From Bryoerythrophyllum caledonicum (taxonomy: Eukaryota; Streptophyta; Bryopsida; Pottiales; Pottiaceae), in the NCBI GenBank assembly GCA_963971425.1, contig OZ020517.1:11906501-11970500 (forward strand): a stretch of 64,000 bases of DNA, given 5' to 3'. How positions within the stretch are numbered: the first letter of the stretch is position 1; the number at the start of each line of letters is the position of its first letter. A program made the position numbers and the translations under genes. The notes under the pieces were generated by a model. The model ran no database searches, was not told the origin of the DNA, and saw nothing but the letters and a program-made list of their open reading frames with translations. Of this stretch, positions 10,500 through 20,579 are shown one piece after another.

Positions 10500-11850
10500 T
10501 AACAACAGTGCTTTTGTGGAAGCAAAAATGCACTGCCGTCAATGGCACTGCCGTTAACGGCAGTGTTTTTCAGGGAGCTCCAAGCTGTAGCACTATCGTC
10601 AATGGTAGTGCTTTTGAGGGAGCAAAAAAACTCCCCAAAAAGCACTGCCGGTAACGACAGTGCTTCAGATTGGAGCTCCCTTAATTGCAATGCCATGAGA
10701 GGCAGTGTCTTTTTGAGAGCAAGATTGCTCCTTCAAAAGCACTGCCATTAACAACAGTGCAGTTAAAGATGCATCACGGCTCTCTCAATAGCACTTCCGT
10801 TAACGCTAGTGCTTCAATATCGAGTTTTTAGCGGAAGCAATGTCGTTAACGGCAGTGCTTTTGAGAGAGCGGATATGCTCCCTTAGAGGCAATGCCGTCT
10901 GCATCAAAGCATTTGAGGGAGTGACAATGCTCCCAAAAATGCAGTGCCGTTAACGGCAGATCTTTTGACAGAGCATTTTTGCTCCCTCAAATGCACTACT
11001 GCTGATGGCAGTGCTTAAGATGTGCATTTCCACATGTAGGATTGCCGTTAGCGGGAGTGCATTTTTGGGAGCGCCAATGCTTCCAAAAAGACATTGCCGT
11101 TAACGGCAGTGCATTTGAGGGAGTGACAGTCCTCCCAAAAAGGCATTGCCGTTAACGGCAGTGCATTTGAGGGAGTGACAAAGCTCCCAAAAAGGCACTG
11201 CCGTTAGCGGCAGTGCTTTTTTGGGAGCTTTTTTGCTCCTTCAAATGCACTGCCGGTGACAGCAATGCTTTTGGTGTGAATTTCTACTTGTAGCACTGCC
11301 GCCAACGCCAATACTCTTGGGCACTTGAAGCTCACCTCCTCCCAAAAGACTGCCGCTAACGGGAGTGCTCTTGGGCAACGGCTTGAAGCTCTCATTAGAG
11401 CTTTGCCGTAGGCGGCAGTGCTCTTAAGGGAGCTCTCATGCTCATCTTCATTGTACGATGGAGTATACTCGAGAGCTTGTTGCAGGGAATTGTCGTCGGT
11501 GGCACTGCTTAACAGTTCCTTCGTCAATTCAGAATATGGGCAGGTTGGTGGGGAGTGCCTTTGGCAGCACTCCTTTGGAGCAGCTCTTAAGCTCGCTCCA
11601 AAACCGTGCCCACATTGGAAATTAGTTTACACGAATTCCAAAATGGTGTGGCATGTTAGATATGGAGCTTGGAGAAGAGTTGTACGCATGGTTGAAGGAT
11701 TGCCACCTAAAACTTCATCCGCTCATAACTTTCAAATCCTTGATCCGATTGTAAAGTGCCATACCATTTTAGAAATGGCATCAAATTTCCAATCTTGAAC
11801 AGTTGCTTCTAGGGGCATGCCGTTAACGGCAGTCCTTTTGGAGGGGCTGC
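10500..11850. repeat. Array of about 20 palindromic units, 50-52-bp spacing
   Basis: Core palindrome CACTGCCGTTAACGGCAGTG (perfect at 10546-10565) recurs in intact or mutated form about 20 times. Most copies are flanked by TTTTGAGGGAGC on one side and GCTCCC-like sequence on the other, so each unit can form a hairpin of 40 bases or more. Units starting near 11092, 11144 and 11196 are exactly 52 bp apart. Spacing is 45-55 bp elsewhere, with one outlying unit near 11817. Because the motif is palindromic, both strands give similar short open frames; I do not treat these as genes. The array lies inside the 7.4-kb Mutator-like element between its two genes. Confidence 0.85.
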
Positions 11851-13260
11851 AAGAACCTCCAAGGCAATTTCCAAAAGGATGACGTCAACAATAATCTTGG
11901 GAGTGGTGCAAAAGTTCAAAAGCATTCCTTCATGTTGTTGAGCATTCTCTAAATATTTCAAAAGGTTTTGGCTTATATGCACCTTCTACAAGAGGGTTGT
12001 ACCAAAATTTGTGTCTTGTGTAGTCTCATTGAATGATTTGAAAGTTCTATAGTTTTAAATTTTTTTTAAGATTATTTTCAAAGTTGATATCTACGTATAC
12101 CACTTAAATAGAGTTATCATTGTCAGCATTGTTTGTGAATATATTCATTGTATACTCTGGCCACATTATTAAGATATTCCTAGATTCTGAGTGTATAGTA
12201 TAATTTTCCATTTGAGCTCTGTAAAGAGCATGCTAAGTGTTGCAACATATTGTGTTGAAAGGGTGATTACAAGAATAATTTTTATATCTAAGCTGTACTA
12301 ACACTTAATATACTAGTTTGTGTGAGCTCATAATGCATCTTTATAAGAGTGCATGGTGATTGAAAAATCTTGGAACAATAAGTTTCTCTTCTTGATTCGT
12401 AATGTTGGTGGGAAAAATGAAAAGTAGTGAAATCATTTCATGATTCCCACAAATGTCCATGTTTTTCATATACTTCTTTGATATCTAATGAAGAGGGGCG
12501 CATATGGTGCGTGAACAACTTCTCACCTAAATATTAAATACTGTAATCCCTGTTATACAATGAAAACAAGGAATTTGTAAGCATCTATATTACTACAAAC
12601 ATAGAAGCAACATGCAAACATTTAGACGTAAAATCCCATTTAGAGATGACTTACTTTTTTAGGAAATTAAATTTCAGCTAATGCCTCATTTCTTGGAGCA
12701 AATAAATTATTACCAACAAATGTTTTGCCTCATTGACTACATATGTACTACACTTTTCTCTCTCTATAGTGTAGACCATACAAATTTTGAAATATCTACA
12801 CAAATTGAAAATGTACATCCAATTGTTGATTTGCACACACTTGCTTGAGATTGAATACCCAATCAAAACTTGACATGCATGTGCTTCATGTAAAGTAGTA
12901 TAGATGGATCTACATCAATAATGAATTTACACTAGATAGAGTGAATGGTGTAGTATGCCTTTGTTCCATTTACAGAAAACAATGGTTACATGTCCATAGC
13001 TTCTATTGCTGCAGCTTTGTTGCACACCATGGTACATGTTTTGACAAAATTTTGACTCCCAAACAATTTTTTCTAATAATAAAACCACGATCATAGGTGT
13101 CTATATTTTACTTTTTTATAATCAAATCATTTAACAATAAGAACTAACTTTCACTCCCATTGTCTATTTTTGGGTAGTCACACTATGGAGGTGGCCCTTT
13201 TAGTCTCACCGCCTTTTCAATGGAAGGAGTGACTTAGTACAAGGTTTTTCTAGTGGGAAC
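11851..13260. other. AT-rich interior of the 7.4-kb element, no gene seen
   Basis: No domain, RNA gene or repeat end recognised. Confidence 0.35.
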
Positions 13261-13265
13261 AGCAA

Positions 13266-14075
13266 CTATGCACCGTAGAACTTAAGGAGCAGAATTTGAA
13301 GAATTCGCTTGATCTCATTCCAGCTGAAACTAGGTGCGTGAATAAACACATCCACCTCCAAATCTAAACCACAGACAATGGTGAATACGTAATACATGTG
13401 CTTACAGTAAGTCCATGAACCGCGTTTGCCGAGTGATCTTTTGGACATCTCTGTAAAAGATAGGCAGTCGCAGCTTGGAAACAGGCCGATTGTTACAAAA
13501 TACGGTGAAACTGTGGAAATGTTCCGAGACTCTAGAGTGACAATGCAAGCGAGGGCAGGAGGCTGAACCATCAGAATTGCGCAGAGTTTTCCCACAACAG
13601 AGAGAGCAGAAGCGCAGCAGTTATGGTGTCGAGTAGTTGGAGCAGCTCCGTTCCTTCGAATGTTTTTCTCATATCGCTTGGTTGGATGCTCTGCAGGGTT
13701 AGGAGGAGCGAGGTAATCGTTCAAGTTCACAGAGACACCTTCACCAAATAACTTTCGAGGAGATAAAACCTCACGCTCATGAAGACGGAACCCGACATTT
13801 TCAAAGGCAAGTATCTCCGTTCTGCTAAGGTTAGTACCCATTTGAACATGCCAGAACTCGGGGGGAGGTGGCATACTTTTAACCCATTTGCGGCGTGTAT
13901 CCATGACACAACGATGAATGCCGTCGTTGCAAAAGAAGAATCGATGTCTCTCCAACCTAGTCTTCCTGTAATTGTCCATAAGACCAATGTACCTGTAGGG
14001 GCAGCTGTGGGTCAATTGTTGCGCACAATCGTGGCAATACACTTCTGCTTTGTACCGACTTGTAGAGCAAAACAT
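13266..14075 (-). CDS. SWIM-type zinc-finger protein, transposon-borne
   Basis: An open frame of 269 codons. Near residues 202-227 it holds CDC, 19 residues, then CKH, which is the CxCx(n)CxH pattern of SWIM zinc fingers. After it comes YVFTIVCGLD and an Asp/Ser-rich helix. SWIM domains are DNA- or protein-binding modules common in Mutator-type transposases. The N-terminal third has several Cys/His (CHDCAQQ, FFFCNDGIHRC) and may be another metal site. No DDE core is visible. Upstream coding-like sequence (14012-14260) is in another frame, so the start is uncertain and the gene may be 5'-damaged. It shares orientation with the methylase-like pseudogene in the same element. Confidence 0.55.
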   Translation of the reverse strand: MFCSTSRYKAEVYCHDCAQQLTHSCPYRYIGLMDNYRKTRLERHRFFFCNDGIHRCVMDTRRKWVKSMPPPPEFWHVQMGTNLSRTEILAFENVGFRLHEREVLSPRKLFGEGVSVNLNDYLAPPNPAEHPTKRYEKNIRRNGAAPTTRHHNCCASALSVVGKLCAILMVQPPALACIVTLESRNISTVSPYFVTIGLFPSCDCLSFTEMSKRSLGKRGSWTYCKHMYYVFTIVCGLDLEVDVFIHAPSFSWNEIKRILQILLLKFYGA

Positions 14076-14100
14076 TTCTCAGCAGATGTCTTGGGAAGCC

Positions 14101-14220
14101 TTGCAATATGCCATTCATTCTCATCACACACTGTCACTTGTACAACTTTCACGTGTGGAATTGCAATATGCCATTCATTCTCATCACACACCAAAATCTG
14201 TAGACTTTTACTCGGTTTGA
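14101..14220 (-). repeat. 60-bp tandem duplication upstream of the SWIM frame
   Basis: TTGCAATATGCCATTCATTC plus the next ten bases recurs exactly at 14101 and 14161. On the minus strand it encodes VCDENEWHIA twice. Confidence 0.7.
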
Positions 14221-14534
14221 ATTTACCACAGTCCATCCAAATCAACGGTCCACACCCCACGGCCTTAGGGTACCTAAAATATTGTTGTTGTAAAGGTCAC
14301 CTCCATTTCAATTATTATTTTGGACTTCGTTCATATTCAGGCCAGCTATTGACGAATTTCCACGGCTATAGGGCCCTCCCCTTTTCTCTTTGACTTTTAT
14401 CTTTATTTTTTTGTCCTTTTTTTCATTTTTTTCCAAAAAAATTTTCCCTGCATTTTTTCTTACTTTTCGAACACTTTATCTATGCTCTGTTACTTTTACT
14501 TTATCTCTAAAAATTAACAACATTTTTAATTTTA

Positions 14535-14598
14535 CGCTCGCAAACCTAGGCTCGCAACTCGCAGCTCGCAAAATTAGGCACGCAAAATAGCAATCCCC
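14535..14598 (-). repeat. Right terminal inverted repeat of the 7.4-kb element
   Basis: Its reverse complement starts GGGGATTGCTATTTTGCG and matches the left end at 7217. It is followed by the 9-bp duplication GATTACATT at 14599-14607. Confidence 0.65.
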
Positions 14599-14775
14599 GA
14601 TTACATTGTAGATTTTTGGTATAGTATGATATCAAAGACTCCAGCTCCGTTGTGCTACCTTGTGCTCTAAGAAATCTATGATGTTGCAATAAATTCAACT
14701 GTATCTTCTTTGCAGTGTATTGCCTTTGTTGAATGAAAAGTCATGTAGTTAAAATACATTCTTACGGATAGTGTA

Positions 14776-15931
14776 CAATAGGGTCCAAGGCAGAATGGCG
14801 TTTTTGGTTTCCCAGTGGAAAAAAATCCAAGTCTGCCCACTTTGAAAGCCTCTAGAGAGATCAAAAATTGGTATTTTACCTTGAATTTTTTACCATGAAT
14901 CTGAAATCAAGTTGATAGTATGCCTACCAAACTTCAAAGCCAAATAATTCACCAAAAAAAAGTTATTCAAAATCTACCAATATAGGTAGCTGTGGAAAAA
15001 GTTTCACTTCTACCAACTTCGACAGCCTCCCAAGAATTGAAAAAAAATTCCAAGTTACTTTGATTTCTTTTTGGTAGAAAACAATTTGTGATAGTAATAT
15101 ATGGTAAAAATCTCAAGTCTAGAAGATTAGTAAAAAAAAAGATATTCCCAATCTACCAACATGTGTTATTATGCGGTATGCTCGTGGAAATCATTTTCAC
15201 TACAACCAACTTTGACACCCTCCTAATGGCTTTTTGAGAAGCATTTCTTTAAAGGTACTGTATTATGTGGACAATTTCATACCATAAGCTAATTATCCAT
15301 GCTTCTTAGCATGAACATTCCTAACAGGCTCTTAAATTGCTTTTCACAAATACACATGTCAGTAGATTGTGAGTTATTTTTTTTGTGTAAGATTTTTGAG
15401 CTTCAATTTTGGCACACTTGTCATTAACATGTAGCTTTTCTTGTGACAAGAATTTCATGGAAAATGGGCCATTTTTTAGCCATTGGGAGGGTGTCAAAGT
15501 TGGTTGTAGTGAAAATGATTTCCACAAGCAGACCACGTAATAACACATGTTGGTAGATTGGGAATATCTTTTTTTTACTAATCTTCTAGACTTGAGATTT
15601 TTACCATATATTACTATCACAAATTGGTTTCTACCAAAAAAAATCAAAGTAACTTGGAATTTTTTTTCAATTCTTGGGAGGCTGTCAAAGTTGGTAGAAG
15701 TGAAACTTTTTCCACAACTACCTATATAGGTAGATTTTGAATAACTTTTTTTTGGTGAATTATTTGGCTTTGAAGTTTGGTAGGCATACTAACAACTTGA
15801 TTTCAGATTCATGGTAAATATTTCAAGGTAAAATACCAATTTTTGATCTCTCTAGAGGCTTTCAAAGTGGACAGACTTGGATTTTTTTCCACTAAGGAAC
15901 CAAAAACGCCATTTTGCCTTGGACCCTACTG
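14776..15931. mobile_element. Foldback MITE with Tc1/mariner-type ends, 1156 bp
   Basis: TA dinucleotides flank it (14774-14775 and 15932-15933). The ends are CAATAGGGTCCAAGG and, reversed, CAGTAGGGTCCAAGG. Two arms of about 450 bp are near-exact inverted copies and enclose about 240 bp of unique sequence (roughly 15230-15480). Each arm is built from diverged units containing CCAACTTTGACACCCTCC, the same units as in the 3.7-kb Tc1-like element at 36.1 kb. No transposase frame is present, so it is a non-autonomous relative of that element. Confidence 0.8.
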
Positions 15932-15933
15932 TA

Positions 15934-16500
15934 CAAACATATGGACAAAAACACTTTCAAACATAGGATGTCAATATCTTCTTAATTGCATCCACCAAAA
16001 CATCTCCTAGAAAAATTTGTACTTTGAGCATAACGGTTCGTTTCAATTACTATTTTCCATATCAAAACCTTGTGCCAAAATAAATGAAACAATTACATGA
16101 ATGATGGGAAGAAATGCCATGCTACTATAGGCCCAAAACACCATCAAAATCCATTGGCATAGGAGAATAGATTGAAAAATTGTCATCTCATATTGATTCT
16201 TGATATAGATGTTTTATGCTTTCTTGATGTGTTTCGCCTGGAATTATATCATTGTCCTCACTTGAACTCTCGTGAATATCATCAGTACCATCATGCAAAA
16301 TTGGAATGTTCACTCTTTCCCCATCAATACTTTGTTGCAAAATATATCCCAAATCTAGTGGAATTGTCCGCTCATGCATTCCATCCTCAGCATATGCCTC
16401 GTCCTCGATATCATTGGAATCCTCATAATTTGAAATGCTCATAATGATAATTCTTGTCACAATTCTTGTCCCAAGTATCTCTTAGAATCCTCCCCGCTGG
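15934..16500. other. No gene confirmed; one short acidic open frame
   Basis: A 90-codon minus-strand frame (16188-16460) rich in Asp/Glu/Ile has no recognisable domain. It may be a remnant of a transposon gene continuing to 17.2 kb, but nothing supports expression. Confidence 0.2.
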
Positions 16501-16517
16501 AGGTATGTCTCCCTCAA

Positions 16518-16840
16518 ATGAGGAGACCAATCTCCCCCCAGCTCCTCCCCAATCTCTGCTTCAACCCCCAGCTCAAATTCTTCTTCAACTCACCCGATCT
16601 CTCTCCTACCCCTCTCCAAAATAGTCATTGTCCTCCTTCTAAATCTCCCAATCCTTCCCCTCCTTCCTCCAATACTCCCTCCATGCCCCCATACCCCCCT
16701 TCCCTCCCTTGATATCCCCCTTTCTACCTCGATATCCCCCCTCCCTCCTCGATACCCACCTTCCTTCCCCTGATACCCCCCTCTCTCCTCCAATACCCTC
16801 CTCCCTTTCTCACCCAATACCCCTGCACGAGACACTTGCC
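16518..16840. repeat. CT-rich degenerate minisatellite
   Basis: Strong strand bias (C and T on the plus strand), with the phrase GATATCCCCC or GATACCCCCC repeating every 20-30 bases, clearest from 16690 to 16830. Confidence 0.6.
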
Positions 16841-16865
16841 TCCCGCCAACACATTTGCGCCCCCG

Positions 16866-17210
16866 CTAGTGCATATACGCCTCCGTCAACGCAGTTCCGC
16901 CCCCTTGCCTATCAATCTCCCCAACGGTACGTACCGAAGAAGCCGCGACGTCTTGCGTGTTGCTATCACTTCCTGCATATTCCTCCTCCTCCTTCTCCAC
17001 ACCAAGCTCTTCCTCCTCCATGTATGAGGTACCAGAACGCTTTCTAACAGTATCATGTATGTGTAATCTCATTCTTTTGAATCTGTTTTTACTACTACAA
17101 TCAATGGTGTGCAACAACTCTGGAGGCCAACATAGCTCTTCTACGCTCACCTCATTAGGAGCGTACATACCTTTCTTTGCTTGTACAGTCTCCATGCATC
17201 TTCCCAACAA
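16866..17210 (-). other. Unrecognised 114-codon open frame
   Basis: Contains a basic stretch (KNRFKRMRLHIHDTVRKR) followed by a glutamate-rich run. No known domain is recognised. It could be a fragment of a transposon-encoded DNA-binding protein. Confidence 0.2.
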
Positions 17211-17959
17211 TACTCACCTGCAATACCTTCAAGCAATACTCTCGCTCAAGCTCCTCAGATATGCTAGCGAAGCTCAGCTCTTCCTACTACCAAAGATGTA
17301 TGATGCATGAGTGATTCCCCAGATACAATGGAAATATATGGGATTGTATAGGTGATGCTTGTATGTGGAAGAAGAGGTGTTGAAGTAGCATTATTGAGCC
17401 ATAGAGTAGCATTGTATGCTCATGCATTGTATCCTTGCAGGACGACCAAGTCTTCCTACGTGATACTAGTTTCAGGAGGTCTAGTTGACAATCCAGCCTA
17501 GTCAGTTTTGACCTGGTGAAGCTACACGTGATGCGGGTTGGTGAAGCTGCAGGTGATTGTTGATCCCAAAAGAGCAAACGACAAAGCACCGATAGTATGC
17601 ATGCTGACGGCATTGAAGGATGAGACGGTTGTTTCATTTCCTGATGGTGTTGATGGATGTTGATATTCTTGGAAGAGTCTTTTCCAGAAATTGGATGGTA
17701 TCAATCTCAGACGCAACTGTTCTTTGATATTTTCCTTCCCAATAGAAATCATCCATGTATGTTGTCTGGTTTTGTTTGCTAGTGCAAAATTATTTTTAAT
17801 GGTTTTTTCTTTTTTAAATAATTATTTCTAAACTCAAGATCTCTTGGACTTCAAACTCAAGAACGCAGACTTGGTCTTCTCTTCCTTCCTATCCATGAGT
17901 TTAGCTACCCTCCTTTCCTCTCCCTTTCTAACCCAACATATTGCCCCATTTTTATCCTC
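17211..17959. other. Spacer, no gene seen
   Basis: Short open frames only, with no domain or repeat end recognised. Confidence 0.3.
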
Positions 17960-18212
17960 AAATTCCATTGGTTCACATGGCTGCCCCTATAGCCCAAACT
18001 CCCCATTTTGACCTTTGAAGGCCCAGACTCTCCATTTTTGGTTCAAAAATCAAAAACAAAAATCCAAAAACATTTTTGAAAAGTGCCCCATAAAGATTTC
18101 ATCAAAGACAATTTAGTGTAAATTTTTCATAAAAATTGGAGTTTCTTTCCACTCAAAGGTACATGCCCAAAACCCAAAACGTATGTCCCACGTATACTTG
18201 GGTTGTTAGGGG
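17960..18212 (-). mobile_element. TTAA element, 5'-end fragment
   Basis: Ends TTAGGGG at 18212 followed by TTAA (18213-18216). Its reverse complement (CCCCTAACAACCCAAGTATA) matches the start of the element at 26786, including ACGTTTTG and TTTTGGGCA blocks. The other end is lost. Confidence 0.6.
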
Positions 18213-18326
18213 TTAATCCACAAATGGAAAATGAATCCATGCTTGAATCCATATGTTATGCGGAAGTTCAAAGTTGAGTTTACATTGAGATTGGACAATT
18301 CATTTGTTAAATTCATATATAATTAA

Positions 18327-19340
18327 CCCCTAAGGTACCATGACATTTTCACACCAAAAACACTTCAAAATAGTTGGATTCTAGTGCAATGATTAAAGAA
18401 GGATACTAAAACTTTGATTTCTAGTTTTGACCGTAGGATCTCAAAAACGACTTATTCAGTAACATACTCAAAAAACATTTCACAAACTTTGACCGTACGG
18501 ATTGAAAGATTATAGTGTTTAAAGTCAAATAGATGGTTTATTTCCTTCCTTGCGTTCAATGGATCAACAGACTTTGACTTCACTTGGTGTCAAATTTTTG
18601 CACTACACAAGATCTAAATCCATTCCTATCGTGTTGAGCATGATGTTAGTTCCTCATACTCCAAATTTTAGAGGTAGAAAAGGGGTGTAGCAGAAGAAGA
18701 AGAACGACGGTTTCCGAAGGAGGCCGGCGTGAATAAAGTGTCTGTTCCTTCCACGGGGTGTAGCATATTCAAAAGAATCGTGGAAGGAGTAGAGGTTCAA
18801 AAATTGCCAATTTGTGTTTAATTTTTTTGTGAAATTAATATGTTTTAGATTGATAATCCGAATGATCAATAAGAAGATTTACACTACATATTGTTGTGGG
18901 AATTTTTTTTATTTTAATGAAAAACCTCTAAGTTTTATGTGGAAAAGAAGAAGTTTTTTTGATACCTTGTAACCTTGCCCAACAATGTGTGAAAATGTTT
19001 GACTTGGGTTCATATGTTATTTTTCACTAAAGACAAGAATTTTTTTCTGTCATTATGAATGGCAAAAATATTACTTGCTAGTATTGAAAATCTCACATTC
19101 AATAGAGTGTCCTAGCAAAAGTTTTTGGAGGTCTCCGAAGTGCCCGCTCTCCCTGTTTGAAATTCAAAACCCTATAAATTTTTCATTATATATCGGATTT
19201 AGGAAAAAATTCTTCTTCCACTGAGGTCTTAGTAATGTCCTTCTACAGTAAAATTCCAAAGTCAAATGTTGGAAATTGACACCATAATAACTTGACCGAA
19301 CTTTCAAAAAGCCCATTTTTAACACTTGGTCCTTTAGGGG
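18327..19340 (-). mobile_element. TTAA-flanked inverted-repeat element, 1014 bp
   Basis: TTAA lies at 18323-18326 and 19341-19344. The ends are CCCCTAAGGTACCATG and, reversed, CCCCTAAAGGACCAAG. The reversed 5' end matches the element at 24368 for over 60 bases. A 62-bp retroposon interrupts it at 18693. The related germin locus near 23.7 kb has a similar flank without this element. No coding sequence is recognised. Confidence 0.7.
18693..18754 (-). mobile_element. 62-bp retroposed LINE/SINE tail with 11-bp target duplication
   Basis: GGGGTGTAGCA occurs directly on both sides (18682-18692 and 18755-18765). On the minus strand the insert runs from AGACACTTTATTCAC to a (CTT)n end, matching the LINE 3' tail at 5158 and 26228 and the SINE tail at 45156. 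This is an extremely short, 5'-truncated retroposition product. Confidence 0.8.
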
Positions 19341-19344
19341 TTAA

Positions 19345-19716
19345 CATCATGATAACTTCGACTTCTACGCAATAAAACTGAAAGAATTTCTACACAGGGC
19401 AAATTATATAATACATTGCCGTAAGTCCGGCCAATAAGAATTGAACACTGGAGTCAATCATCGTGTTTTAAAAGGAAGTTGAAAATTGCATCCGCTCACC
19501 ATTTCACAGGATGGGTTTCCACCCTACCGGCATGCGAGTAGAAGTCATCAATTAAGTTCCATGTCCACCGAATCAACTGTACAGTACTGTACTGTGTCTG
19601 AAAGTCAGCCGAACGTTCCAGACTCCCTGTCTATATTTGCGCGCTGCAACAACAACTTCGTCACGCCAATTTCGGGTCTTTTGGCGACAATCCTTGCAGC
19701 TCAGCCCCGTCATGGG
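19345..19716 (+). repeat. Far upstream part of germin gene 1, duplicated at the second locus
   Basis: 19345-19560 matches 23712-23930 (for example AAGAATTGAACACTGGAGTC). 19590-19710 matches 28450-28570 (CTGAAAGTC, CCGAACGTTCCA, AACAACTTCGTCACGC). The two halves are split by about 4.5 kb of insertions in the second locus. Confidence 0.65.
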
Positions 19717-19992
19717 CGATTTGACTGGAAACCCCCCACGCTCGGACTTACCGGGTTGGGGAGGAGGTGGTGGGGCCAAAACCTGGCCCCTGTTTTGTTT
19801 TTTGGATGGGGCCCTAAATTTAGCAAGGGGTCTTCTACATTAAACTCGGGCCGTAGGTCCTAATTTAGTAAAATCAAAGCCAAAAAAAAGCCTCTGACCC
19901 CCCAAAATGGAAGGACCAGAAAAATGAGCCCATGCAATTAAGACGGCCCCACCTCGGGTAAGTTCGAGTTTGGGGGGTTTCCTGTCCGTCCC
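19717..19992. mobile_element. Small MITE (276 bp), 9-bp target duplication, in the germin gene 1 promoter region
   Basis: Flanks are CGTCATGGG (19708-19716) and TGTCATGGG (19993-20001). The left end is CGATTTGACTGGAAACCCCC and the right end is a similar inverted repeat with GGTAAGTTCGAG. The paralogous site near 28.57 kb has one uninterrupted GTCATGG, so it is an empty site. A 9-bp duplication suggests Mutator superfamily, non-autonomous. Confidence 0.7.
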
Positions 19993-20001
19993 TGTCATGG
20001 G

Positions 20002-20400
20002 AGGTATCGTAATCCTCACCATTTGAATACTCCCGCATGCGAAGGAACTCAACATTCACATATCTGGTCACATCCGCAGATTTTCGTCATTCCATAGATA
20101 TCATAGTTGCATCATCTATGTTATCCACAGAGGCGAACCGGCGAAACACCTACTCAAGAGGCCGTCGTTCCGAAAGTCAACGACTGAGTTTGTTCCAGGT
20201 TGCGAAGTGGTTAGGCTTTTGTCCCGATCCGCGTTCAGCTTGGACTCCGAGTTAATGCTTCTTGTGCACTGTAACAGAATTCGCGGCACTCTATCAATAG
20301 AGTCTCCATATGATCGTGGTTGAGTGCTTTCCTACATCTGTGTCACTTGCTCGTGAAGAGCTTCGCCGACGCGTCATGGGCGCTTGACTCATTTGAATCG
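20002..20400 (+). promoter_or_regulatory. Germin gene 1 upstream region, duplicated at 28.57-28.95 kb
   Basis: Shares long blocks with the second locus (GGTCACATCCGCAGATTTTC, GACTGAGTTTGTTCCAG, TCACTTGCTCGTGAAGA), but with many more differences than the coding regions show. No specific operator could be assigned. Confidence 0.4.
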
Positions 20401-20405
20401 AAGTG

Positions 20406-20415
20406 TATATATAAA
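20406..20415 (+). promoter_or_regulatory. TATA box of germin gene 1
   Basis: TATATATAAA, 165 bases before the ATG, conserved at the same distance class in germin gene 2 and reversed upstream of gene 3. Confidence 0.6.
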
Positions 20416-20579
20416 CCCTGGCACGCAGCCAGTTCCAGTATCCAACACCAACAACTCGTCCTCGAAGTTTCAGTACGAGATTCACTCTCCAACTACTAGT
20501 TTCTCTCTCCAACGTCTACATAGATCGATCTTGAGCTACACTCATTTTCACTCTGCAGCCCAAATTAGTTGAGACCAAG

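Larger units (their letters stand above)
7217..14598 (-). mobile_element. Mutator-like element, 7382 bp, with perfect 9-bp target duplication
   Basis: The 9-mer GATTACATT lies immediately outside both ends (7208-7216 and 14599-14607). The ends are inverted repeats: both arms read GCTATTTTGCGTGCC, then AATTTTGCGAGC, then a GCGAGC-rich stretch, about 85% alike over 60 bases by eye. A 9-bp duplication and GC-rich subterminal repeats fit Mutator-like elements. Contents are a second internal copy of the left end at 8068, a broken gene with a DNA-methylase-like block (8.8-10.44 kb), a palindromic array (10.5-11.85 kb) and an open SWIM-type frame (13.27-14.08 kb), both genes on the minus strand. I found no DDE core, so mobility would need a transposase in trans. 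Strand is given by its genes. Confidence 0.65.

Noticed and set aside
10493-11798. Several open frames in the palindromic array
   Set aside because: Both strands give near-equivalent Ser/Leu-rich products because the motif is its own reverse complement.
13779-14393. 204-codon plus-strand open frame opposite the SWIM frame
   Set aside because: No domain; the minus strand carries the CxCxCxH motif and family-like blocks.
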